DNA of 7,648 bases from DATJQF01 sp035505995 (GCA_035505995.1 DATJQF010000052.1:1-7648); one strand, 5' to 3'. Numbered from the stretch's first letter, positions 1 through 5,757 are shown. Notes: generated by a model not told the origin, from the sequence alone. Translations and numbers: made by a program.

Positions 1-183
1 CGCGAAATTTCCCGGCAGCCTTTTTTTATGTTTGCACAAAAGCCGCTTCCGGATACGCGAACTCCCGGTTTTTCAATTTAACTCCCTCCTTTTTTCAGCC
101 AACCTGCTGTTTCCGCAGGTCAACAGACTATACCCGTTTTCCGGAGCCTTTGGCGAACCGTATCTGCCCGATCACCGAAAACA
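1..183. other. Intergenic stretch with no supported gene
   Basis: No convincing gene is visible. Two plus-strand frames stay open from the left edge (frame 2 to about 199, frame 3 to 242). Their translations are Phe- and Cys-rich, match no family I know, and run into or through the promoter at 184-216, so I treat them as chance. Frame 1 ends at a TAA at 79-81 and could be the last 26 codons of an upstream gene, but nothing in it is recognisable. A small hairpin is present at 102-120 (ACCTGC, 7-nt loop, GCAGGT). Positions 11-27 read CCCGGCAGCC followed by seven T, which looks like the right arm and U-tract of a terminator whose left arm would lie outside the window. Confidence 0.5.
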
Positions 184-216
184 TTTGTATTCAGCCATTT
201 AGCGGATATACTTTTG
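184..216 (+). promoter_or_regulatory. Bacteroidota-type sigma-A promoter of the TonB-C-like pair
   Basis: A -33 box TTTG at 184-187 and a -7 box TACTTTTG at 209-216 (consensus TAnnTTTG) are separated by 21 nt. Both boxes match the Bacteroidota primary sigma consensus perfectly. Transcription should begin a few bases past 216, giving a leader of roughly 25 nt before the ATG at 249. This is a prediction from pattern match only. Confidence 0.75.
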
Positions 217-248
217 ACCGACAAACGAATCTCTTAAAATGAAAAGCC

Positions 249-599
249 ATGTATCCGCATATAAATCTCAAACCAGTTCTTACGGTCCTGTTCTTTATTC
301 TGATCGTGACCGGATCCGCCGCTGCCCTTGAACCTTCCGGCAGCTGTGCGGCACAGATGTATTCCCGCCTGAAGGAAACCGTCACCTATCCCCCATCAGC
401 GGTCAGGGATCAGCTGGAAGGGGAAGTCGTGGTCATCTTCCAGGTGTCGGACGAAGGGAAGCTCAAGGTGTATAATGTTTATACCACTAACCCGGAGCTT
501 TCCGCATATGTCAGGAACAGGCTCAGCAGCCTGTACTGCGAATTGCCGGAAGCACATAACCGGTATTTTAAGGTAAAATTCAATTTCCGCCTCATTTGA
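249..599 (+). CDS. Secreted small protein with TonB C-terminal-like domain (paralogue 1)
   Basis: A 116-residue protein. Residues about 9-26 form a hydrophobic signal peptide ending in a small-residue stretch (TGSAAA), so export to the periplasm is likely. The rest resembles a lone TonB C-terminal domain: YPPSAV (47-52), then GEVVVIFQVSDEGKLKV (58-74), then an Asn-Pro-Glu-Leu segment and a closing beta strand (RYFKVKFNFRLI). It lacks the Pro-rich periplasmic linker and stable N-terminal anchor of a true TonB, so driving outer-membrane transport as TonB does is unlikely; its role is unknown. Cys33 and Cys97 could form a disulfide. The start is the ATG at 249, in the right place downstream of the promoter at 184-216; an earlier ATG at 239 is in another frame and closes after 30 codons. 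The gene is followed 58 nt later by a clear paralogue, and the two are probably co-transcribed. Confidence 0.8.
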   Translation: MYPHINLKPVLTVLFFILIVTGSAAALEPSGSCAAQMYSRLKETVTYPPSAVRDQLEGEVVVIFQVSDEGKLKVYNVYTTNPELSAYVRNRLSSLYCELPEAHNRYFKVKFNFRLI

Positions 600-644
600 G
601 GAAAACCATACGCCATACCAACCAGTTAAAAACAAAAAAATGAT

Positions 645-649
645 AGGAG
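645..649 (+). promoter_or_regulatory. Ribosome binding site fixing the start of the second TonB-C-like gene
   Basis: AGGAG lies 8 nt before the ATG at 658. It decides between that ATG and the in-frame ATG at 640, which lies upstream of it and would add six residues (MIGEYQ) before the signal peptide. A strong Shine-Dalgarno is unusual in this window. Confidence 0.6.
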
Positions 650-657
650 AATACCAA

Positions 658-1002
658 ATGAAAACAACCGTCCGAATTATGCTCTTGCTGGCCATCATGG
701 CCACGGGAGTGCTCATGACAGATAACCTGTACGCCTTTACCCCGCCGGCAAAATCGATCCGCGAGATCCTGATGCAAAATGTCCCCTACCCCGGATACCA
801 GGCAAAGAATCCCGCCAACGGTGAGGTGGAGGTAGTGTTCACTTTGTCGGACGAGGGCAAGGTGCAGGTAAAAAGCATCAAAGGAAGCTCTCCGTACCTG
901 GAGAATTACGTGAAGGAAGCGCTATCCGGGATCTGCTGCACGGGGGTGGTGAGCCCGTACAACCAGCATTACCGCGTCACATTTACATTCAGGATGACGT
1001 AA
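658..1002 (+). CDS. Secreted small protein with TonB C-terminal-like domain (paralogue 2)
   Basis: A 114-residue protein that starts MKTTVRIM after an AGGAG site. A signal peptide covers about residues 1-26 (hydrophobic 6-20, likely cleavage near YAF). The mature part aligns along its whole length with the preceding gene: PYPGYQ against TYPPSA, GEVEVVFTLSDEGKVQV against GEVVVIFQVSDEGKLKV, and closing strands HYRVTFTFRMT against RYFKVKFNFRLI. Cys94 aligns with Cys97 of the paralogue, and Cys93 is next to it. As in its neighbour, the TonB-like fold stands alone without membrane anchor or linker, so the function is unknown. The pair looks like an old tandem duplication, since sequence has diverged while the core pattern is kept. 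The gene ends 8 bp from the convergent pdxH stop with no obvious terminator between. Confidence 0.8.
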   Translation: MKTTVRIMLLLAIMATGVLMTDNLYAFTPPAKSIREILMQNVPYPGYQAKNPANGEVEVVFTLSDEGKVQVKSIKGSSPYLENYVKEALSGICCTGVVSPYNQHYRVTFTFRMT

Positions 1003-1010
1003 CTCCCGGA

Positions 1011-1655
1011 TCAGGGGGCCAGCCGGTCGGCGATCCATTGGCCTTTTTCCAGCCGGTAACGGATCCGGTCGTGCAGGCGGAATTCCCCCTGTTGCCAGAA
1101 TTCGAACAGATCAGGAGCGACCCGGTACCCACCCCAGTGGGCCGGGCGCCTGATTTTTCCGGGATCGCCCTCTTCCAGGAGGCGCTTCCAGGGATCCAGC
1201 AGGTTGCGGAGATCCGCGATCACCTGGCTTTGCGGGGAAATGACCGCACTGATCCTGCTCTCCGGCGGACGGCTTTTGAAATAAGCATCCGATTCCGCGG
1301 CGCTGACCTTCCGGGCCCTTCCCTCTATCCTCACCTGGCGGTCCAGGGCCTGCCAGTAAAAGGTCAGGGCCACCCGGGAATTCTCCCCTATCTCCCTTGC
1401 TTTCCGGCTGCCATAGTTGGTGTAGAATACAAACCCCGCTTCATCAAATCCCTTCAGGAGCACCATCCTTCCGGAAGGACGGCCTCCCCTGCCGGCCGTT
1501 GCCAGGTGCATCGCCTCATAGTTCCTGCCGGCTTTGCGCTTAGCTTCCCCAAACCATTTCCCGAACAGGGTAAAAGGATCCGGGACGGTTTTCCATTTCC
1601 CCGTCTTACTGTTCTGGCCTTTCCTGTAGGCATTGTCTGTGTTCCGGCTATTCAT
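1011..1655 (-). CDS. pdxH: Pyridoxamine 5'-phosphate oxidase
   Basis: This FMN enzyme oxidises pyridoxine or pyridoxamine 5'-phosphate to pyridoxal 5'-phosphate with O2, in the salvage and final step of vitamin B6 synthesis in the cytosol. The 214-residue product is normal length (E. coli about 218). Family landmarks appear in order: DPFTLFGKWF (26-35), the FMN-contact segment RMVLLKGF (63-70), FYTNYGSRKA (77-86), FYWQALDRQVRIEGR (99-113), SRPPESR (128-134) with PQSQ (141-144), and the C-terminal signature PAHWGGYRV (171-179), EFWQQGEFRLHDR (185-197) and terminal RLAP. I chose the ATG at 1655. A TTG at 1679 would add eight residues but lies inside the predicted -7 box at 1677-1684. The gene is divergent from the Fe-S protein gene and convergent with the TonB-C pair. 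Confidence 0.96.
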   Translation of the reverse strand: MNSRNTDNAYRKGQNSKTGKWKTVPDPFTLFGKWFGEAKRKAGRNYEAMHLATAGRGGRPSGRMVLLKGFDEAGFVFYTNYGSRKAREIGENSRVALTFYWQALDRQVRIEGRARKVSAAESDAYFKSRPPESRISAVISPQSQVIADLRNLLDPWKRLLEEGDPGKIRRPAHWGGYRVAPDLFEFWQQGEFRLHDRIRYRLEKGQWIADRLAP

Positions 1656-1676
1656 CTTCTGAAATCGATCCTGCCC

Positions 1677-1684
1677 CAAAAGTA
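1677..1684 (-). promoter_or_regulatory. Likely -7 promoter element of pdxH
   Basis: Read on the minus strand this is TACTTTTG, a perfect match to TAnnTTTG and identical to the -7 box at 209-216. No TTTG sits 19-22 nt upstream; only a weak TTAAG lies in that region, so the -33 half is poor. The expected start of transcription leaves a short leader before the ATG at 1655. Confidence 0.5.
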
Positions 1685-1721
1685 ATTATTATTACCTTTA
1701 CCGGTTCTTAATAACGGATTT

Positions 1722-2213
1722 ATGTCGAACAAGATAACCAAAACCGAACTGGATGAGATCAGGGAGCACAAGGTGGCGGGGAAAGAGTACACGAACGGGG
1801 AGATTTCGGTTTTCTGGAAGCGGGAACTTTGCATTCATTCCGCCAACTGCCTGGTAGGGTCGCCCATGGTGTTCAACCTGCGGAAACGGCCCTGGGTGGA
1901 TATGAACGGAGGGACTTCAGACGAGATCATCAAAACCATAGATACCTGCCCTACCCGGGCGCTTACCTACCTGATTCACCAGCGGGAAAAAGTCGCTGTT
2001 GCCAAGGAACCGAAGAAAGAAGACGTCCAAACGACCAGGATCGAGATCCTGAGGGACGGACCGGCCCTGATCAAAGGGAATTTCATCATCCTGGACCCGG
2101 AAAAAAAGGAACTGACGCCGACCACGGCGACTGCAGCCCTTTGCCGCTGCGGCGCTTCCAAAAAAAAGCCGTTCTGCGACGGGACCCATAAAAAGATCGG
2201 ATTCAAGGACTGA
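1722..2213 (+). CDS. Dual iron-sulfur protein: 4Fe-4S mono-cluster (Fer4_19) domain plus CDGSH domain
   Basis: A 163-residue soluble protein with no signal peptide. Residues about 22-86 match the divergent 4Fe-4S mono-cluster family (E. coli YjdI-like): YTNGEISVFWKRELCIHS, then Cys43, PWVD (57-60) and CPTRAL (76-81). The cluster ligands would be Cys37, Cys43 and Cys76; a fourth is not obvious. Residues about 105-163 form a CDGSH zinc-finger-type domain that binds a 2Fe-2S cluster with three Cys and one His, here CRCGASKKKPFCDGTH (141-156): Cys141, Cys143, Cys152 and His156, followed by KKIGF. The segment DGPALIKGNFIILD is the usual beta lead-in of such domains. Both domain types are linked with electron transfer or cluster handling, but the substrate is unknown. 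It ends 50 nt before pntAA with no terminator or clear promoter between, so co-transcription with the transhydrogenase is plausible. A weak -7-like TACCTTTA at 1693-1700 may serve it. Confidence 0.9.
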   Translation: MSNKITKTELDEIREHKVAGKEYTNGEISVFWKRELCIHSANCLVGSPMVFNLRKRPWVDMNGGTSDEIIKTIDTCPTRALTYLIHQREKVAVAKEPKKEDVQTTRIEILRDGPALIKGNFIILDPEKKELTPTTATAALCRCGASKKKPFCDGTHKKIGFKD

Positions 2214-2263
2214 ACGGCTCATCACACAACCTCACAATAATTAATCATCAATTGCATAGCATT

Positions 2264-3397
2264 ATGGTAATAGGTGTACTAAAAGAAACCGGCAGCGAAA
2301 AGCGTGTGGCCCTTTTGCCCGAAGCCGTTGCCGTTCTCACAAAAATGAACATCCCGGTGCTGGTGGAACAGGAAGCAGGCTCCGGGAGTTATGCGTCCGA
2401 CAGGGAGTATGAGGCTGCCGGGGCAAAGATCACCGGACGGAAAGAGCTGATCCGCGACGCCGGGCTGCTGCTGGGCATCAACCCTCCCGATCCCGGCGAT
2501 ATCAAGTCGATGAAAGAAGGCCAGGTCCTGGTAGCCGTCCTGAACCCTTTTTTCAACGGGGAGCTGACCCGCACCCTTTCCGCGGCGGGGATCACCAGCT
2601 TCAGCCTGGATATCATTCCGCGCACCACCCGCGCGCAGGCAATGGATATCCTGTCGTCCATGGCCACGGTGAACGGCTATAAGGCGGTGCTGACGGCGGC
2701 CAACCTCCTTCCCAAGTTCTTCCCGATGTTCATGACGGCGGCCGGGACGATCATCCCCGCCAAGATGCTGATCCTCGGTGCGGGAGTAGCCGGATTGCAG
2801 GCCATCGCGACCGCCCGGAAGCTGGGAGCCGTAGTGGAAGTGTTCGATGTACGGTCGGCCGTGAAGGAGGAAGTGACCGGGCTGGGAGGAAAATTCGTAG
2901 AAGTCGAAGGGGCGCTTGATGATAAGGCGGCCGGAGGGTATGCCGTCGAGCAGACGGATGAATTCAGGAGGAAGCAGGCGGAAGTTATCCATCAGCATGC
3001 CGTGAAATCGGATGTGATCCTCTGTACGGCGCAGATCCCCGGGAAGAAAGCCCCGCTCCTGCTCCGGAAGGAGACCCTGGAGGGCATGAAGCCGGGATCG
3101 GTCGTGATCGACCTTGCCGCTTCCACCGGCGGGAACTGCGAGGTGACGAAAAATAACGAAACCGTCGTTTATCACGGAGTCCGGGTGGTGGGGAATTCCT
3201 TTTTCGCCGTCGATATGCCTTCCGACGCCAGCCGGATGTTCGGCAAGAACCTCCTGAATTTCCTGAAGCTGATGTTCAGCGCCAACGGCGAATTCAAGCT
3301 CAACTGGGAAGACGACCTGGTAAAGGGAACCTGCCTGACCCATAACCGCGAGGTGGTGAACGAGAGAGTCAAAAGTATGTTAACCCAAAAATCATAG
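2264..3397 (+). CDS. pntAA: NAD(P) transhydrogenase subunit alpha part 1 (NAD(H)-binding dI)
   Basis: The soluble NAD(H)-binding domain I of proton-translocating transhydrogenase, which passes hydride between NADH and NADP+ coupled to proton flow. It is 377 residues, close to the stand-alone dI of three-subunit enzymes such as Rhodospirillum rubrum. Landmarks: N-terminal IGVLKETGSEKRVALLPE (3-20); RAQAMDILSSMA (123-134), the RQD-loop region near the nicotinamide; the Rossmann motif LGAGVAGLQA (171-180) with acidic Asp195 in VFDVRSAV; a mobile-loop region around 219-230; and VIDLAASTGGNCE (281-293). The ATG at 2264 places the MVIGVLKE start exactly at the family N-terminus; a TTG at 2252 would add only four residues. 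The gene stops 5 nt before pntAB. The three-gene split is as in alphaproteobacteria and Thermus, unlike the two-gene E. coli form. Confidence 0.97.
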   Translation: MVIGVLKETGSEKRVALLPEAVAVLTKMNIPVLVEQEAGSGSYASDREYEAAGAKITGRKELIRDAGLLLGINPPDPGDIKSMKEGQVLVAVLNPFFNGELTRTLSAAGITSFSLDIIPRTTRAQAMDILSSMATVNGYKAVLTAANLLPKFFPMFMTAAGTIIPAKMLILGAGVAGLQAIATARKLGAVVEVFDVRSAVKEEVTGLGGKFVEVEGALDDKAAGGYAVEQTDEFRRKQAEVIHQHAVKSDVILCTAQIPGKKAPLLLRKETLEGMKPGSVVIDLAASTGGNCEVTKNNETVVYHGVRVVGNSFFAVDMPSDASRMFGKNLLNFLKLMFSANGEFKLNWEDDLVKGTCLTHNREVVNERVKSMLTQKS

Positions 3398-3402
3398 CCT
3401 GT

Positions 3403-3717
3403 ATGAATGATGTCCTTAAATTTTTCATGGAGAACCGGGAAGCGATCTTCATTATCATCCTTTCGCTATTCCTGGGGATCGAAGTGATCTCCCATGTCCC
3501 GTCCGTACTCCACACCCCGCTGATGTCGGGCGCCAATGCGATCCACGGGGTCGTGATCATCGGCGCCATCATTGTCATGGGTCATGCCCATGACACCCTT
3601 TCCATGGTATTCGGGTTCCTGGCCGTTGTCCTGGGCACCCTGAACGTGGTCGGCGGATTCGTCGTGACCGACCGCATGCTCGAGATGTTCCGGAAGAAAA
3701 AAACCAAAAAAGAATAG
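3403..3717 (+). CDS. pntAB: NAD(P) transhydrogenase subunit alpha part 2 (membrane dII)
   Basis: A 104-residue inner-membrane subunit giving the alpha-side part of the proton-conducting domain II. Three hydrophobic helices are visible, at about 13-29, 46-61 and 66-88, with a charged Lys-rich tail (FRKKKTKKE). Family-specific sequence includes HVPSVLHTPLMSGANAIHG (31-49) and GTLNVVGGFVVTDRMLEMF (78-96). His31, His37 and His48 sit near the membrane ends and are candidates for proton handling. The gene lies 5 nt after pntAA and 3 nt before pntB, so translation is probably coupled. Confidence 0.95.
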   Translation: MNDVLKFFMENREAIFIIILSLFLGIEVISHVPSVLHTPLMSGANAIHGVVIIGAIIVMGHAHDTLSMVFGFLAVVLGTLNVVGGFVVTDRMLEMFRKKKTKKE

Positions 3718-3720
3718 GCC

Positions 3721-5169
3721 ATGGAACAGATAGTGAAAATCATGCAATATTCTCCGCAGATCAGCCTGCTGGAGATTTCGTATATTCTCGCGTCCGTGCT
3801 TTTCGTCGTAGGACTGAAGAAACTGAGTCACCCGGATACCGCCCGGAACGGGAACCTGTGGGCGGCTTCGGGGATGTTCCTCGCGATCCTGTTCACCATC
3901 CTTTTCCATAAGAAGGAGGGAGAAAATATCGGGAATATCCCCTGGATCCTCGGGGCCCTGGTGATCGGGACCGCCGTCGGCTGGGTCGCCGCCCGCAAGG
4001 TGAAGATGACCGCCATGCCCCAGATGGTTTCCATGTTCAACGGGATGGGGGGCGCCTGCGCCGCCCTGATCTCCATGATGGAATTCCCGCGGCTGCAAAC
4101 CGAAATGGCCGCAGCGGGAGCCACTACCATGCTGAGCGGGGAAACCCTGGCCATGCTGGCCGGGCTGATGATCGGCGGGGTTTCCTTTGCCGGGAGCATG
4201 ATCGCGTTCGGCAAGCTGGACGAACGGATCGGCGATATCAAATCCCCCTGGCTGCGGTATGTGAATGCGGTCTTCCTGCTGCTCCTGCTGGCGGTCGTCG
4301 TGTTCATCATGATCCGCAAACCGGTGTCCGGCGACAACCTGTGGATCTATATCCTGGCGGTACTGGCGCTGATCTATGGGGTCAGCTTCGTGATGCCGAT
4401 CGGCGGCGCGGATATGCCGGTGGTGATCTCCCTCCTGAACTCATTTACCGGGGTGGCCGCGGCCTGCGGAGGGTTCCTCTATAAAAACCAGGCGATGCTC
4501 ACCGGGGGGATCCTGGTCGGCTCCTCCGGCACCCTGCTCACGATCCTGATGTGCAAGGCAATGAACCGGTCGCTGCTGAATGTGATCGTCGGCGCCTTCG
4601 GTGGAAGCTCAGGTCCTGCCGGGCAGTCGGGCGACAAGACGGTCAAGGAGATCACCCTGAGCGATGCCGCGATCCTGCTGAGCTATTCCCAGAAGGTATT
4701 TATCGTACCCGGATACGGACTGGCGGTGGCACAGGCCCAGCATCTCTGTCATGAGCTGGATAACCTGTTATCCTCCAAAGGGGTGGAAGTGAAATACGGG
4801 ATCCATCCTGTGGCGGGACGAATGCCCGGCCATATGAATGTGCTGTTGGCGGAGGCCGATGTGCCCTATGAGAAGCTGCTGGAGATGGAGGATGCCAACA
4901 AGGAGATGGCGAGCACCGATGCGGTGATCGTGGTGGGCGCCAACGATGTGGTGAACCCGGCTGCGGAAGACGATCCCTCCAGCCCGATCGCCGGTATGCC
5001 GGTGATCCGGGTATGGGAAGCCAAAAACACCATTGTGATGAAGAGAAGCATGGCGAAGGGATATGCGGCTATCGAGAACAACCTGTTCTATCATCCCAAA
5101 ACCCGCATGCTGTTCGGAGATGCCAAGGCCAGCATGCAGAAGCTGGTAGCGGAGATCAAGAATTTGTGA
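3721..5169 (+). CDS. pntB: NAD(P) transhydrogenase subunit beta (membrane dII plus NADP(H)-binding dIII)
   Basis: A 482-residue subunit, close to the usual length of about 460-480. Residues about 15-300 are membrane helices of domain II; from about 310 onwards is the cytosolic NADP(H)-binding domain III. Visible dIII motifs are GYGLAVAQAQ (331-340), HPVAGRMPGHMNVLLAEA (362-379), VIVVGANDVVNPAA (402-415) and VWEAKNTIVMKRSM (431-444). With PntAA and PntAB it makes the complete enzyme that uses the proton gradient to reduce NADP+ with NADH. In the segment MPQMVSMFNGMGG (99-111), Asn107 appears to stand where E. coli PntB has the proton-channel residue His91; this placement is by eye. The gene is last in the operon and is followed by a GC palindrome and a strong terminator. 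Confidence 0.97.
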   Translation: MEQIVKIMQYSPQISLLEISYILASVLFVVGLKKLSHPDTARNGNLWAASGMFLAILFTILFHKKEGENIGNIPWILGALVIGTAVGWVAARKVKMTAMPQMVSMFNGMGGACAALISMMEFPRLQTEMAAAGATTMLSGETLAMLAGLMIGGVSFAGSMIAFGKLDERIGDIKSPWLRYVNAVFLLLLLAVVVFIMIRKPVSGDNLWIYILAVLALIYGVSFVMPIGGADMPVVISLLNSFTGVAAACGGFLYKNQAMLTGGILVGSSGTLLTILMCKAMNRSLLNVIVGAFGGSSGPAGQSGDKTVKEITLSDAAILLSYSQKVFIVPGYGLAVAQAQHLCHELDNLLSSKGVEVKYGIHPVAGRMPGHMNVLLAEADVPYEKLLEMEDANKEMASTDAVIVVGANDVVNPAAEDDPSSPIAGMPVIRVWEAKNTIVMKRSMAKGYAAIENNLFYHPKTRMLFGDAKASMQKLVAEIKNL

Positions 5170-5181
5170 TTTCTGAATTAC

Positions 5182-5201
5182 CCCGGGGCTTCAGCCCCGG
5201 G
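5182..5201. repeat. GC-rich palindrome just after pntB
   Basis: A near-perfect inverted repeat with arms CCCGGGGCT and AGCCCCGGG around two central bases (in practice a TTCA tetraloop on a 7-8 bp stem). It lies 12 nt past the pntB stop and 3 nt before the terminator hairpin. It lacks its own T-tract. The form resembles short GC palindromes that I recall being scattered between genes in Bacteroidota; it could stabilise the pnt mRNA 3' end or be a remnant of a REP-like element. Confidence 0.6.
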
Positions 5202-5204
5202 TAT

Positions 5205-5234
5205 AAAAAAAGCCCCCATCCGGGGGCTTTTTTT
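5205..5234. terminator. Bidirectional intrinsic terminator between pntB and the lipoprotein gene
   Basis: A perfect inverted repeat built as A7-G-C5, loop ATCC, G5-C-T7. The GC core stem is followed by a T-run on both strands, so it can end pntB transcription from the left and the convergent lipoprotein gene (stop at 5249) from the right. Confidence 0.92.
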
Positions 5235-5248
5235 ACAGGTAAAGACTC

Positions 5249-5524
5249 TTATTTATGACCCTTTTTCTTCGGGGCCACCACCTTCTTGATCAGGTGTTTC
5301 TTCACTGAATCTTCGTGAGCAATGCTGTCGTTCTTCCTCTTTTCTTCCTGTGCCTTGGCAATTGAATCAGCCACTCTCTGCTGTTCTGCCTGGACCATAG
5401 CTAATGAATCGGCAACCCGGATCGAGTCGGCAATCCTTTTTTCCTCGAGTTCTTTTGCGCTGGGACCGCAGGCATACATAAATGCAACTGCGCCAACTAC
5501 TAATAATGCTGCAAGTTTTTTCAT
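5249..5524 (-). CDS. Small lipoprotein with repeated Asp-Ser motifs
   Basis: A 91-residue protein that I do not recognise as a named family. MKKLAALLVVGAVAFMYAC is a lipoprotein-type signal with Cys19 as the probable lipidated residue; the -3 position is Met rather than the classic Leu, which Bacteroidota tolerate. Residues 24-75 are highly charged, probably helical or coiled coil, and carry five copies of an xDS[I/L/V] motif: ADSI (32-35), ADSL (38-41), ADSI (52-55), NDSI (65-68) and EDSV (71-74). The tail is Lys-rich and ends KKKGHK. The chosen ATG at 5524 begins the signal peptide and lies about 20 nt below a textbook promoter; the upstream in-frame ATG at 5581 would place the promoter inside the gene. 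The gene is more AT-rich than its neighbours. A structural envelope role is a guess. Confidence 0.78.
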   Translation of the reverse strand: MKKLAALLVVGAVAFMYACGPSAKELEEKRIADSIRVADSLAMVQAEQQRVADSIAKAQEEKRKNDSIAHEDSVKKHLIKKVVAPKKKGHK

Positions 5525-5549
5525 CTGTTTATTGATTTTAAATTTGCAG

Positions 5550-5582
5550 CAAATGTAAGTCAATGAAGTAATTCCCTCCAAA
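5550..5582 (-). promoter_or_regulatory. Bacteroidota-type promoter of the small lipoprotein gene
   Basis: On the minus strand, TTTG at 5579-5582 and TACATTTG at 5550-5557 are spaced by 21 nt, a perfect match in both boxes and in the same spacing as the promoter at 184-216. The leader to the ATG at 5524 would be about 20 nt. A/T tracts just upstream (5597-5616) may strengthen it. Confidence 0.75.
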
Positions 5583-5596
5583 TTTTTAGGCCACTA

Positions 5597-5616
5597 TTTT
5601 TTAACATTTTTTAACA
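5597..5616. repeat. Direct repeat of a 10-nt A/T tract, possible UP-like element
   Basis: TTTTTTAACA occurs twice back to back (5597-5606 and 5607-5616). On the minus strand it gives two A6 runs spaced by one helical turn, 15-34 nt upstream of the lipoprotein promoter's -33 box. Phased A-tracts bend DNA and could act as an upstream activating element. The repeat is certain; the role is inferred. Confidence 0.5.
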
Positions 5617-5652
5617 TTTAAAATAAAGCGCTCATAATCAGTCCATTAAAAT

Positions 5653-5686
5653 TTTACTAAAAATACGGGGGTATAGTGTAATTTTG
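5653..5686 (+). promoter_or_regulatory. Likely promoter of rarA
   Basis: TAATTTTG at 5679-5686 matches the -7 consensus TAnnTTTG exactly. The -33 half is imperfect: TTTA at 5653-5656, 22 nt upstream. It would give a leader of about 70 nt before the TTG start at 5762. It is divergent from the lipoprotein promoter, with about 70 bp of AT-rich DNA between them. Confidence 0.5.
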
Positions 5687-5696
5687 AAGGGAAATT

Positions 5697-5757
5697 GTCG
5701 CTGGTCATGGGTCGCTGGTTAAAAGTGATCCTGAATCAACCGTCGTAAACCGTAAAT
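5697..5757. repeat. Short direct repeats in the rarA leader
   Basis: GTCGCTGGT occurs at 5697-5705 and again at 5711-5719 (14-nt period). Further on, the heptamers CGTAAAC (5744-5750) and CGTAAAT (5751-5757) lie head to tail, the second ending 4 nt before the start codon. Such short units resemble degenerate intergenic repeats I recall from Bacteroidota genomes. No function is apparent. Confidence 0.45.

Noticed and set aside
3..242. Frame open from the left edge to a TGA at 240-242, about 79 codons.
   Set aside because: The translation is Phe/Cys-rich with no recognisable domain and runs through the perfect promoter at 184-216, so it is most likely chance.
239..331. A 30-codon frame beginning ATG at 239, overlapping the first TonB-C-like gene.
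   Set aside because: No ribosome site, and its codons are the shifted reading of the signal-peptide region of the real gene. It might compete for initiation but there is no evidence of a product.
1038..1685. A 215-codon plus-strand frame antisense to pdxH.
   Set aside because: pdxH on the minus strand has every family motif; the plus frame is its shadow.
2279..3343. A 354-codon minus-strand frame antisense to pntAA.
   Set aside because: It is a product of GC-rich third positions in pntAA; its translation shows no domain, whereas pntAA is unambiguous.
5707..5748. A possible 13-codon leader peptide (MGRWLKVILNQPS) upstream of rarA.
   Set aside because: No ribosome site, no regulatory codon run and no attenuator hairpin; it lies in a short-repeat region.
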